Shown: in pieces, positions 27,242 through 34,490 of the stretch
Numbering within the stretch: position 1 is the stretch's first letter
How the letters are laid out: the number at the start of each line of letters is the position of its first letter
Origin: an uncultured Faecalibacterium sp.
Lineage (GTDB): Bacteria; Bacillota; Clostridia; Oscillospirales; Ruminococcaceae
Assembly (NCBI GenBank): GCA_934547065.1
Contig: CAKTEF010000001.1
Coordinates: forward strand, 1 to 64,000
Direction of reading: 5' to 3'
Length of the DNA: 64,000 bases
The notes under the pieces: model-generated
What the model was told of the DNA's origin: nothing
What the model saw: the letters and a program-made list of their open reading frames with translations, nothing else
Database searches by the model: none
Made by a program: the position numbers and the translations under genes

Positions 27242-28027
27242 TTACAGATTGAGAAGCTCACGTTCCCTCATATCGTGCAGATAGTCAAGGATCTCCTTTT
27301 GAAAAATATGCTGCTGCTCTTTTTCAACATCCTCTGCACGGCGACGCACATAAGTGTGAAACTCTCGATAAAACAGCTCCATTTCCCGCCGAGCCATATT
27401 CAGGATCGTCTTATAAACCATGTTGAACAGAATCGAAAAAATGACACCGGCGATGGAAGTGTAAAATGCAATATTGATGCCGCTCAGCAGCGACTGCACA
27501 CTGGTGACGACGGTTTCGGCAGAACTGAAACCAATATTGCCGATACCTGCCAGCAAACCGACAAAGGTGCCCAGAATGCCAATACCAGTCTGCGTGTTCG
27601 GGATCTGCTGCACAACGCCTTTCCATGTTCTCAAGTCGATATATTGCGCGCTCAACAGATCCTCAAGGTCGATCTGTTCTGCCTTTTGCTCCCTCCGTTC
27701 CTTTTCTACGGTAAGTTTATAGTCGTAAAAAATATCATCCATGTCCGGGACCTGAAACAAACTCTCGCTTTGAAGAAGTGCCCCCCACAGCTCATCCGGC
27801 TGGACCGCCCGAAGATGCTCGATTCTTTGATAGGCTTCATGAAAACCGATCCCATAGCGGATCAGAGGAAGCAAGGCGATGACCGTGCCGACCGCACACA
27901 GCAGCACCATGACGGCGATAAACGCAAGGGTGAGCACATCCGGAGAAAAATATAACAGCAAAATTCCCGGCACGAATAGAAAAACCATCACGGCTACGGT
28001 CATTTGGCTCATCGTCAATTTTGTCAT
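27242..28027 (-). CDS. MotA/TolQ/ExbB-like proton channel family protein
   Basis: Protein of 261 residues with four membrane helices in the MotA order: two near the N-terminus (about 9-28 and 32-56), a cytoplasmic loop of about 90 residues, and two more (147-167 and 183-204), then a cytoplasmic helical tail. The third helix, TGIGILGTFVGLLAGIGNIG, and the fourth, LSGINIAFYTSIAGVIFSIL, match the conserved MotA/TolQ/ExbB channel helices. With the downstream MotB-like protein it could form a 5:2 ion-driven unit. The start ATG follows AAAGGAATGTGTAATTT. It is second in the operon. Confidence 0.85.
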   Translation of the reverse strand: MTKLTMSQMTVAVMVFLFVPGILLLYFSPDVLTLAFIAVMVLLCAVGTVIALLPLIRYGIGFHEAYQRIEHLRAVQPDELWGALLQSESLFQVPDMDDIFYDYKLTVEKERREQKAEQIDLEDLLSAQYIDLRTWKGVVQQIPNTQTGIGILGTFVGLLAGIGNIGFSSAETVVTSVQSLLSGINIAFYTSIAGVIFSILFNMVYKTILNMARREMELFYREFHTYVRRRAEDVEKEQQHIFQKEILDYLHDMRERELLNL

Positions 28028-28049
28028 AAATTACACATTCCTTTGCTTT

Positions 28050-28577
28050 TTACGTCTCGTTCATGATCCGTTGTACCAACTTTTTTGCTGCAACGCCAAG
28101 CAAACAGCCGACGGTGTTGTTGAGCAGGTCATCCACCGAACTGAATCCGCGATGAAAAATAAATTGGGATGCCTCAATAAAAAGAGAAAATGCAGTTCCG
28201 CAAAGAACCAGCCGTGGCAGCTGGCGGGTTCGTCGGCAGGCTGTGACTAACAGCCACCCGATTGGAAGAAAAAGTATAATATTCAGAAGACCATCCATCA
28301 GAGCATCCCTGCTGTGGCCCCAAAAGGCTGCTTTCCACACAGCAAGAGGCACCAGTTGTAAGTGCCGCTCCATCGGCTGCCGGGTAAATACGGTGGAGGA
28401 GTAAACAAGCGCCATATAAAACTCCAACAGGATCATGCTGGCGATCTGTTTGCGGCGAATGCGGCCTGTGCGAACCGCAAAGCGGAGCCATAGATTAACC
28501 GCAATTACAAACAGAAGAAAAATAAGGATCTGTTTCGTTGACCATGGACGCAGGTGTGTTTGCAGTAGCTGCTGCAA
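28050..28577 (-). CDS. VanZ-family membrane protein
   Basis: Protein of 175 residues with four to five hydrophobic segments. The VanZ signature is clear: LLNIILFLPIGWLL and, further on, FIEASQFIFHRGFSSVDD with NNTVGCLLG. VanZ proteins are linked to glycopeptide tolerance and cell-wall or capsule loci; their activity is unknown. The start is a TTG at 28577, 8 bases after GGAG, there being no ATG in the region. It is the first full-length gene of the operon. Confidence 0.88.
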   Translation of the reverse strand: MQQLLQTHLRPWSTKQILIFLLFVIAVNLWLRFAVRTGRIRRKQIASMILLEFYMALVYSSTVFTRQPMERHLQLVPLAVWKAAFWGHSRDALMDGLLNIILFLPIGWLLVTACRRTRQLPRLVLCGTAFSLFIEASQFIFHRGFSSVDDLLNNTVGCLLGVAAKKLVQRIMNET

Positions 28578-28621
28578 ATCGATCTCTCCTTCATTCGCCT
28601 GATTTTATTAAAAATGAAACG

Positions 28622-28726
28622 TCATGCAGACCTGCGATCTACTCGGCCATGCAGCTTGAAAAGTATTTTCGGGAGGCACAGCAAATCATTTTCGTTGTGC
28701 CTCGGCAAAATCATTTTGTCAGGCAT
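28622..28726 (-). CDS. possible 34-residue leader peptide before vanZ
   Basis: A small frame with its own ATG 4 bases after AAAGGTGG, ending TGA 45 bases before the VanZ start. The peptide begins MPDKMILPRHNENDLL and is basic at the C-terminus; I do not recognise it. A perfect 8-bp hairpin (GAGGCACA/TGTGCCTC, 28673-28703) lies within it. It lies inside the predicted leader of the polysaccharide operon, so it could be an attenuation peptide, a small secreted or signalling peptide, or a chance frame. Confidence 0.35.
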   Translation of the reverse strand: MPDKMILPRHNENDLLCLPKILFKLHGRVDRRSA

Positions 28727-28784
28727 CTTTCCACCTTTATAACGAATTCGCTGATTTCTCACAAAAACACAATAGCTCTTTATA

Positions 28785-28813
28785 ATATTACTTCATATCA
28801 ATCAGAAATGCAA
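28785..28813 (-). promoter_or_regulatory. candidate promoter of the polysaccharide operon
   Basis: On the minus strand TTGCAT (28808-28813) and TAATAT (28785-28790) are 17 bases apart, predicting a leader of about 200 bases before VanZ. The 28578-29020 stretch is AT-rich and otherwise holds only a CTCAATATTTTGAG palindrome and the small frame listed separately. No ops/JUMPstart-type element was recognised. Confidence 0.45.
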
Positions 28814-29020
28814 TATTGAGACATTGTGTCAGAGCAATGTTTTACTCTTGAGGTTGTGAGAAAAGCGAGTGTACGCTCTTTTTCGTTGTGAAAAAATATG
28901 ACTTTCCCTCTCAATATTTTGAGTATTCGGACGATATCGCAGGCGTATTCAAAAGGCGGGAAAGGCGTGAGGCTGCAAAATTCACGCCCGTAATGCCGCA
29001 GCTTCGTATTTTTTGAACGT

Positions 29021-29075
29021 TAAAAAAGACACCCGCATCTTTCTTGGTAGACATTCCTACTGATCCAGGACCCGC
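29021..29075 (+). repeat. right direct repeat bounding the polysaccharide island
   Basis: AAAAAAGACACCCGCATC, TTTCTTGGTAGACATTCC, and CCAGGACCCGC: the counterpart of 10441-10505 in the same orientation. Within it GGTAG and CTACT/CTACC form a small inverted repeat around six bases. Together with the left copy it encloses all 17 polysaccharide genes and their promoter. Confidence 0.75.
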
Positions 29076-29377
29076 GAAGTAGCAGTTGCCGTTAAGCCCT
29101 ATCGGCCTGTACGGGTTGCGTTTGCTGATTTTTCCGCAGCCCCTCGGCGGGGCCTTGAAAAATCAGAACGCGGCCCCAGCCTCGCCTCCCTGTGTTCCCC
29201 TTTTTGTCGCTATGCGACATCTTCCCCCGGCCGGGGGAAGTCTTTGCCGCAGGCAGACGGGTTGCGGCACCCAGCATCCGCTGCGCTTTGCTTGCGTATC
29301 GCTGGCCGCGGCCCCAACAACTCCTCGCTGCTTCCGCCGCTGGCGGCGCTCGTCGTCGTTGCAGTCGGCTCCGCTGC
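29076..29377. repeat. non-coding repeat-rich spacer
   Basis: No gene is supported here. It contains a hairpin TGATTTTTC..GAAAAATCA (29126-29165), palindromes GTCGC..GCGAC and TTCCCCCGGCCGGGGGAA, and a block (about 29259-29361) that is repeated in inverted orientation at about 34161-34271 (shared words GTTGCGGCACCCAGCATCCG, CCCAACAACTCCTC and CGTCGTCGTTGC). It therefore belongs to a second dispersed non-coding family. Confidence 0.6.
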
Positions 29378-29415
29378 TGTTCGAGTCCTGCCTGGCCCAA
29401 ATAAAAAAGACACCC
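29378..29415 (+). repeat. tRNA-Met 3'-end fragment, copy 1
   Basis: TTCGAGTCCTGCCTGGCCCA on the plus strand is the T-loop to discriminator part of the neighbouring minus-strand tRNA-Met, followed by AAATAAAAAAGACACCC. The next 38-base-identical copy is at 29511-29548. Only the tRNA 3' part is present, as is usual for attachment-site remnants of integrative elements. Confidence 0.7.
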
Positions 29416-29463
29416 GCATCTTTCTTGGTAGACATTCCTACCGATCCAGGACCCGCACACTAA
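29403..29463 (+). repeat. third copy of the island-border repeat
   Basis: The border repeat (AAAAAAGACACCCGCATC ... CCAGGACCCGCACACTAA) is here fused directly to a tRNA 3'-end fragment. This shows that the border repeat and the tRNA-tail sequence share the AAAAAAGACACCC junction. A perfect hairpin AACAAACAGCCC/GGGCTGTTTGTT follows at 29462-29489. Confidence 0.7.
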
Positions 29464-29510
29464 CAAACAGCCCACCGGGCTGTTTGTTGCCCTGCTGCGC
29501 AGGGCCGTGT

Positions 29511-29548
29511 TGTTCGAGTCCTGCCTGGCCCAAATAAAAAAGACACCC
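29511..29548 (+). repeat. tRNA-Met 3'-end fragment, copy 2
   Basis: Identical over 38 bases to 29378-29415. Together with the real tRNA tail and terminator on the opposite strand (29553-29590) it forms a long palindrome of about 35-base arms around TTGC. Confidence 0.7.
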
Positions 29549-29565
29549 TTGCGGGTGTCTTTTTA
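29532..29565 (-). terminator. intrinsic terminator of tRNA-Met
   Basis: GACACCC/GGGTGTC stem flanked by A and T runs, one base after the tRNA 3' end; symmetric, so usable on both strands. Confidence 0.85.
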
Positions 29566-29639
29566 TGGGCCAGGCAGGACTCGAACCCGCGATAACCCCG
29601 TTATGAGCGGGGAGTTCTAACCGACTGAACTACTGGCCC
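29566..29639 (-). tRNA. tRNA-Met (anticodon CAT)
   Basis: A 74-base cloverleaf on the minus strand: acceptor GGGCCAG paired with CTGGCCC, D-arm AGTTCAGTCGGTTAGAACT, anticodon stem CCCCG/CGGGG around CTCATAA (anticodon CAT), T-arm GCGGGTTCGAGTCCTGC, discriminator A, CCA not encoded. The paired first base and lack of the three-GC anticodon stem argue against initiator tRNA; elongator Met is most likely, lysidine-modified Ile2 is possible. Confidence 0.92.
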
Positions 29640-29671
29640 GGAAAGCCCCGGTGCGGCGGGGCACACGGATA

Positions 29672-29677
29672 AGTATA
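29672..29677 (-). promoter_or_regulatory. extended -10 promoter of tRNA-Met
   Basis: TGC-TATACT on the minus strand about 33 bases before the tRNA. Confidence 0.5.
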
Positions 29678-29714
29678 GCAAAAATCAGGTCAAATGGAAA
29701 GCACTTTACCAAAA

Positions 29715-30134
29715 TTATTTTGTGCGGCGGGCCTGGAACTTCTGCTGCATGAATTCGTCCAGCATCTCCTGGGGGAACAGCGGCTCCTTATAGCCAAAGG
29801 ATTCGCGGAGAAAGATCAGGGTGACGATGGTCTGGCGGCCGGGGTCCAGGCGGAGGGTATACAGGGTATCCAGCGGCTGCCGGGTGGGCTGGTGGAGCGT
29901 CAGGTGGAGCAGAAACCCGCCGTCGTTCTCGCGGCGGCACTCGTAGGCAAACACATCGTCCGGGCTGTGCTCATCCAGCCGGTCAAAGCAGTCGTCCAGC
30001 GGCAGGTCGGTACGGAACTCGGAAAGCCCGCTGGGGCCATACTGGCTGCGGCGGGTGTTCTCCCGCCGGGTCAGCAGCAGCACGATGGCCCCCAGGGCCG
30101 CCGCAAGCAGAAGAATGGAGATCACAGTGTTCAT
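29715..30134 (-). CDS. small membrane-anchored protein, unknown function
   Basis: Protein of 139 residues: one N-terminal membrane helix (about 3-20), an arginine-rich stop-transfer segment, and a soluble domain of mixed alpha/beta character ending with LFPQEMLDEFMQQKF. I do not recognise the family. The ATG at 30134 follows GGGAGGATACCG. It is transcribed away from the 30245 gene from a shared symmetric promoter region. Confidence 0.75.
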   Translation of the reverse strand: MNTVISILLLAAALGAIVLLLTRRENTRRSQYGPSGLSEFRTDLPLDDCFDRLDEHSPDDVFAYECRRENDGGFLLHLTLHQPTRQPLDTLYTLRLDPGRQTIVTLIFLRESFGYKEPLFPQEMLDEFMQQKFQARRTK

Positions 30135-30170
30135 CGGTATCCTCCCGGAATTTTGGGTCAAGTTTTCCTT

Positions 30171-30205
30171 ATTGTAACACAACCTGCACGGAATTGTGTT
30201 ATAAT
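30171..30205. promoter_or_regulatory. mirror-symmetric divergent promoter
   Basis: The arms TTGTAACACAA (30172-30182) and TTGTGTTATAA (30194-30204) are inverted repeats with one mismatch around 11 bases. Each arm holds an outward-facing extended -10: TGT-TATAAT (plus, ending 30205) and TGT-TACAAT (minus). Both flanking genes would start from here. The symmetry could also be an operator. Confidence 0.6.
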
Positions 30206-30244
30206 ACTTGAAACATTCCAAAATTTTTCCGGAGGGGACTCTTT

Positions 30245-30742
30245 ATGAAGCTCAAATTCACCCAAAAGACCTGGTACTTTTTCCTGCTGTGCGCCGCAGC
30301 CGCTTCGATGCTCAACGGCTTTGCCGTGCTGGGCGGGATGGATTTTTCGTTTTTGGAGATGGTGGCGTTCTGCATCACCGGAATCTCGGTGCTGTTCCTG
30401 GCAGCCCGCAAAGGCTCCGACCCCAAGGACAAGCGCAATTACTTCGGTGTGTTCGTGGTGCTGATGCTCAGTTATGTCATCAACGGCTGGGCCGCGTACC
30501 TCTGCTCGGCGCTGGTCTGGCCCGCCCTGCTTGCCGTTGAGTACCAGCACGGCCGCCCCATCCAGCGCCAGCTGCAGCTGGTGGGCGGTGCCGAGGTGCT
30601 CCACCTGTTCTTTGTGCTGCTGACCGTCTACGGCGGCATGACCACCCTCCGCTTCTGGGCAAACCTGCTCTGGGTGCTGCTGGCCTGTGCGCGCGGCTGG
30701 GCCGCCCTGAGCCTGTATAAGCTGCAGGAGGAGCAGCCGTGA
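30245..30742 (+). CDS. multi-pass membrane protein, unknown function
   Basis: Protein of 165 residues with about five hydrophobic helices and short loops; YVINGWAAYLCSALVWPALL is typical. No family is recognised. A very good ribosome site (GGAGGGG) precedes the ATG. Its stop overlaps the GTG start of the next gene by four bases, so the two are coupled. Confidence 0.75.
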   Translation: MKLKFTQKTWYFFLLCAAAASMLNGFAVLGGMDFSFLEMVAFCITGISVLFLAARKGSDPKDKRNYFGVFVVLMLSYVINGWAAYLCSALVWPALLAVEYQHGRPIQRQLQLVGGAEVLHLFFVLLTVYGGMTTLRFWANLLWVLLACARGWAALSLYKLQEEQP

Positions 30743-32019
30743 CCCAGCGCCGCCGCACGCCCCGGCATCGGCGGAGGTTCGGGCGGCGGGTCTTTCTGGC
30801 GGGCCTTGGCGGTGCGTGCTGCGCAGCCGGGGCCTTTTTTCTCCGCCGCCGCATCCCGCAGCCTGCCGCCCGGCCCACGGACCCGGCGGGGGACACCGCC
30901 CCAAACCCGGCCCTGCCCGCCAGCGAGTGGCGGGCCGTCTGGCTGAGCTATCTCGAATGGGCCGCGATGGATTTTTCCTCGGAAGCGGCGTTCCGGGCCG
31001 GGGTTGCCTCCCTGATGGACCAGTATGCCGCGCTGGGGCTGAACACGGTGCTGGCCCAGGTACGGCCGTTCGGGGATGCGCTCTACCGCAGCCGGCTGTT
31101 TCCCTGGAGCCATCTGTGTACCGGCGTGCAGGGGCAGGATCCCGGCTTTGATCCGCTGGATGTCCTGCTGACCGAGGCCCACGCCCGCGCCCTCTCGCTG
31201 GAAGCGTGGATCAATCCCTACCGGCTGAAAAGCTCCGCCGCCATGCCGCCGAACCTTGCGCAGGACAATCTCGTTCACACCCATCCGGAGTGGCTGTGTA
31301 CCGTGGGCGACGGGGTCTACCTGAACCCCGCCCTTCCGGAAGCCGCCGCCTATGTGGTGCAGGGCGTGGCCGAGCTGGTGCAGAACTACGCCATCGACGG
31401 CATCCACTTTGATGATTACTTCTACCCCGCCACCGATCCCGCGCTGGATGCCGCCCAGTTCGCGGCCAGCGGCGCAGCAGACCTTGCCGCCTGGCGGCGG
31501 GGCAATGTGACCGCCCTGGTCAAAGCGGCCCACGATGCGGTCAAGGCCGCCGACCCCACCCTGCGGTTCGGGATCAGCCCCCAGGGCAACCCGGACAATG
31601 ACCGGGACCAGCAGTACAGCGACATCTCCGCCTGGCTCACCGCCGCCGGGGAGGATGCCGTGGTGGATTACCTCTGCCCGCAGGTCTACTGGGGCTACGG
31701 CTACCGTCTGCAATCGGGCAGCGCCCGCTTTGCCTTTGAGCACATCGTGCCGGAGTGGCTGGCTATGCCGCGCACCGACGGCGTGGCCCTGTATTTCGGG
31801 CTGGGAGCCTACCGCGTGGGCACCGGCGACGGCGGGGCCAATGCCGACAGCCTCAGCCAGTGGTGTACCGGCAGCGCCCTGGCCCGCCAGGCTGCCGATC
31901 TGCGCGCCTGGGGAGCCGTGGGCTGGGCGCTTTACCGCTCCGGCTCCCTGTTTGGCCCCGGTCAGACCGAGCTTGCAGCCGCCGAATGCGCCGCCCTGGC
32001 CGCGCAGAACGGGGAATGA
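30739..32019 (+). CDS. GHL10/YngK-like glycoside hydrolase with Tat-type signal
   Basis: Protein of 426 residues. The N-terminus is very arginine-rich and contains GRRVFLAGLGGACC, a twin-arginine export signal, followed by a membrane-spanning stretch and a Pro-rich linker. The mature part (about 55-420) shows EWRAVWLSYLEW, NTVLAQVRPFGDALY, LEAWINPYRL and GIHFDDYFYP, the hallmarks of the GHL10 (DUF187) TIM-barrel family of envelope glycosidases. A tat operon is present at 55.6-57.2 kb. The start is a GTG overlapping the previous stop (GTGA). Confidence 0.85.
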   Translation: MTQRRRTPRHRRRFGRRVFLAGLGGACCAAGAFFLRRRIPQPAARPTDPAGDTAPNPALPASEWRAVWLSYLEWAAMDFSSEAAFRAGVASLMDQYAALGLNTVLAQVRPFGDALYRSRLFPWSHLCTGVQGQDPGFDPLDVLLTEAHARALSLEAWINPYRLKSSAAMPPNLAQDNLVHTHPEWLCTVGDGVYLNPALPEAAAYVVQGVAELVQNYAIDGIHFDDYFYPATDPALDAAQFAASGAADLAAWRRGNVTALVKAAHDAVKAADPTLRFGISPQGNPDNDRDQQYSDISAWLTAAGEDAVVDYLCPQVYWGYGYRLQSGSARFAFEHIVPEWLAMPRTDGVALYFGLGAYRVGTGDGGANADSLSQWCTGSALARQAADLRAWGAVGWALYRSGSLFGPGQTELAAAECAALAAQNGE

Positions 32020-32120
32020 CGTGCAATTCTCTTGTAAGCAGGAAAAAAATGCGGTATACTATGGTATCCATGTAAGAATATCGCATCTTCTGCTTTCCAG
32101 TATTTGAGGATCAAAAAGCC

Positions 32121-32663
32121 ATGAAAAAAACAAAACAAATCGCTGCCCTTGCCCTGGCGCTGGTGTTGGCCGCTTTGCTGCTGACCGGCTGCAAAAGCAC
32201 CCTGACCGGCATCGCCCACAAGATCCTGGGCACTTCCAACGAGGTCCAGGAGGAGGACACCACCCAGTGGGCCGCCCCCAGCACGGACCCCCTGATGATC
32301 GACGGCATCGCCGACACCTCGGCCAAGTATGCCACCGCCACCGCCAACGGGGCGCTGAACATCGTGTTCAACGGCATCTGGACCCGCCAGACCGATTACT
32401 TCACTGCGCCCAACGGGATGATCAGCGTGTACGGCTGCGGCACGGCCGAGGGCGTACAGAAGTTCAAGGTCTCGCTCTGGCGCAAGGTGGACGGCGGCAC
32501 CCAGTATGTGGATAACACCACGTTCTATTTCACGACCGACGGCCAGAACTACCACTGCGACATCGGCGGCCTGGACCCCAATGCCAGCTACCGGCTGACC
32601 ATCTCCTACGATTCCAGCCGCTACTACCTGTACGGCCTGCTGAAAGTGGAGGGGATCGCCTGA
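32121..32663 (+). CDS. lipoprotein, unknown function
   Basis: Protein of 180 residues: signal peptide with lipobox LLTGC (Cys at about 24), then a predicted beta-rich domain (about 70-178) of strands such as GALNIVFNGIW, KFKVSLWRKVDGG and ASYRLTISYDSSRYYLYG, possibly a carbohydrate-binding or immunoglobulin-like fold. Not recognised further. It may act with the upstream secreted hydrolase. The next gene's ATG directly follows its stop. Confidence 0.75.
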   Translation: MKKTKQIAALALALVLAALLLTGCKSTLTGIAHKILGTSNEVQEEDTTQWAAPSTDPLMIDGIADTSAKYATATANGALNIVFNGIWTRQTDYFTAPNGMISVYGCGTAEGVQKFKVSLWRKVDGGTQYVDNTTFYFTTDGQNYHCDIGGLDPNASYRLTISYDSSRYYLYGLLKVEGIA

Positions 32664-33593
32664 ATGCACAACACACAAACCAGACATTCCCTCATGCTGA
32701 TGCTCTGCGCGTTCATCTGGGGCACGGCTTTTGTGGCCCAGAGCGCGGGTTCCGGCATGGGGGCCTACTCCTTTCTGGCCGGGCGCAGCTGGCTGGCCGT
32801 GCTGGTGCTGCTGCCCACGGTCCGCGCCTTTGATGCCATCCGCAGCCGTCAGGGCATCCCCGGCGGCAGGCCAAAGGACCCCGCTTCCCGCAAAACGCTG
32901 TTGTGGGCCGGGGGGTGCTGCGGCACGCTGCTGTTTGCGGCCTCGGCTGCCCAGCAGATCGGCATTACGCTCAACCCCTCCACGGCCAAGGCCGGGTTCC
33001 TGACCGCCATGTATGTGGTGCTGGTTCCGGTGTTCGGGCTGTTTTTGGGGCGGCGGGGCAGTGCCCGGCTCTGGCTGAGCATGGTCATCGCTGTGGGCGG
33101 GCTCTACCTGCTGTGCATGAAAAACGGCTTTGGCGGCATGGAATCCAGCGACTGGATCCTGCTGAGCTGCGCCGTGCTGTTCAGCTTCCAGATCATGGCA
33201 GTGGACCATTTCTCCCCCATGGTGGACGGCGTGCGGCTGAGCCTGCTACAATTTTTTGTCGTAGCGGCGGAAAGCACCGCTGCGGCGTTCCTGTTTGAAA
33301 CGCCCACCCTGGCCGATTTTGGTGCCAATCTGCTGCCGCTGGTCTACTGCGGCGTGCTTTCCAGCGGCGTGGCCTATACGCTGCAGATCCTGGGCCAGAA
33401 AGACCTGAACCCCGCCATTGCCAGCCTGATCATGTGCCTGGAAAGCGTGTTCAGCGCCCTGGGCGGCTGGCTGGTGCTCCACCAGACCCTGACCCTGCGG
33501 GAGGGCTTTGGCTGCGTGCTGATCTTTGCCGCGGTCGTGCTGGCCCAGCTGCCGGTGGAGGAATGGCTCCGGTGCCCCGCACACCGGCAGTGA
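32664..33593 (+). CDS. EamA/DMT-family transporter
   Basis: Protein of 309 residues with ten hydrophobic helices in two repeated halves. AFIWGTAFVAQSAG and the second-half ALGGWLVLHQTLTLREGFGC are typical of EamA metabolite exporters. Substrate is unknown. Ribosome site GGAGGGG lies within the end of the preceding gene. The stop overlaps the next start by four bases. Confidence 0.88.
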   Translation: MHNTQTRHSLMLMLCAFIWGTAFVAQSAGSGMGAYSFLAGRSWLAVLVLLPTVRAFDAIRSRQGIPGGRPKDPASRKTLLWAGGCCGTLLFAASAAQQIGITLNPSTAKAGFLTAMYVVLVPVFGLFLGRRGSARLWLSMVIAVGGLYLLCMKNGFGGMESSDWILLSCAVLFSFQIMAVDHFSPMVDGVRLSLLQFFVVAAESTAAAFLFETPTLADFGANLLPLVYCGVLSSGVAYTLQILGQKDLNPAIASLIMCLESVFSALGGWLVLHQTLTLREGFGCVLIFAAVVLAQLPVEEWLRCPAHRQ

Positions 33594-34126
33594 CCCAGCG
33601 CTGTGCAGGCGGCATCCTGTATGAAGCCGCCCGCCGCCGGGTCAGAAACCTGAACCTCCGGGTGCGGCGCGACGGCACCGTGGCCGTGAGCATCCCCCTG
33701 CGCACCAGCTGGGAGGCGGCCGACCGCTTTGTGCTGGAACACGCCGACTGGATCGCGCATTCCCGCGCCCGGCTGGCGGCCCGACAGGCGCGGGTGGACT
33801 GCCGCCCCCTGCCGGAAAAGGCCGAGGCACTGGCTCATTTTACCGCCCTGAGCGAAAAAGTCTACCCGGCCTTTGCCGGGGTGCTGGACGGCCGGCCGCC
33901 CGCCATCAAGGTGCGCAGCATGACCAGCCGCTGGGGCGTGTGTGTGCCTGCCAAGCGGCAGATCACCTTTGCGCTGCAGCTGTACAATATGCCCCCCGCC
34001 GCACAGATCTATGTGGTGGTGCATGAGTATTGTCACTTTCTGGTGCCTGACCACAGCCCCGCGTTCTGGGCCGAGGTAGAGAAGCTGCTGCCGGACTGGA
34101 AGCAGCGGAGGGAGCTGTTAAAGTAG
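33590..34126 (+). CDS. YgjP-like (DUF45) metallopeptidase
   Basis: Protein of 178 residues. The zinc site is HEYCH in VVVHEYCHFLVPDHSPAFW, preceded by KVRSMTSRWGVC, both hallmarks of the YgjP/DUF45 M48-type family of cytoplasmic metal-dependent hydrolases. The GTG at 33590 overlaps the EamA stop (GTGA), matching the coupling style of this operon. An ATG at 33563 next to GGTGGAGGA is an alternative that would add nine residues. Confidence 0.85.
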   Translation: MTQRCAGGILYEAARRRVRNLNLRVRRDGTVAVSIPLRTSWEAADRFVLEHADWIAHSRARLAARQARVDCRPLPEKAEALAHFTALSEKVYPAFAGVLDGRPPAIKVRSMTSRWGVCVPAKRQITFALQLYNMPPAAQIYVVVHEYCHFLVPDHSPAFWAEVEKLLPDWKQRRELLK

Positions 34127-34450
34127 CCTGCCCACCTCGTCAAAAGCTCTCCCTTTGGGAGCAACGACGACGACCGCGGCCTGCGGCCGAAACAGGGAGG
34201 AGTTGTTGGGGCAGCGGCCAGCAAGACGCGAGTGCCGCCAAGGCACGAAGCGGATGCTGGGTGCCGCAACCCGGCGCTGGCGCGCAGCGCCTGAGAGGGT
34301 GAGCCGGGCAGAGTCAGTGCCACAAGCACTGTGATAGCATCGCTCTTTCAAAGAGATGTGCCTATCGCTGTGTGGCAGCTTTTTGTCAGCATCCTCACCC
34401 TCTCCGCCGCCTACGGCGGCACCTCCCCCAAAGTGGGAGGTTTTTCATCG
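34127..34450. repeat. non-coding repeat cluster
   Basis: No gene in 34127-34490. The part 34161-34271 is an inverted copy of the block at 29259-29361. The part from about 34393 carries CTCTCCGCCGCCTACGGCGG and CCTCCCCCAAAGTGGGAGG, related to the repeats at 73, 1453 and 51536. The ribosome site of the next gene lies at 34475. Confidence 0.6.
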
Positions 34451-34490
34451 CGGGAACATATCTCAAAACTATCAAGGAGTGAAATTTCCT

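Noticed and set aside
28578..29020. ops/JUMPstart or LoaP-type antitermination element before the polysaccharide operon
   Set aside because: No matching core sequence was recognised; only a simple hairpin and a small frame are visible.
29092..29475. Open frames on both strands in the spacer next to tRNA-Met
   Set aside because: They cross the dispersed repeats, lack ribosome sites and give low-complexity Arg/Ala-rich translations.
29021..29548. Repeats near the tRNA considered as a CRISPR array
   Set aside because: Copies are few, of different types, irregularly spaced and partly tRNA-derived; no cas genes are present.
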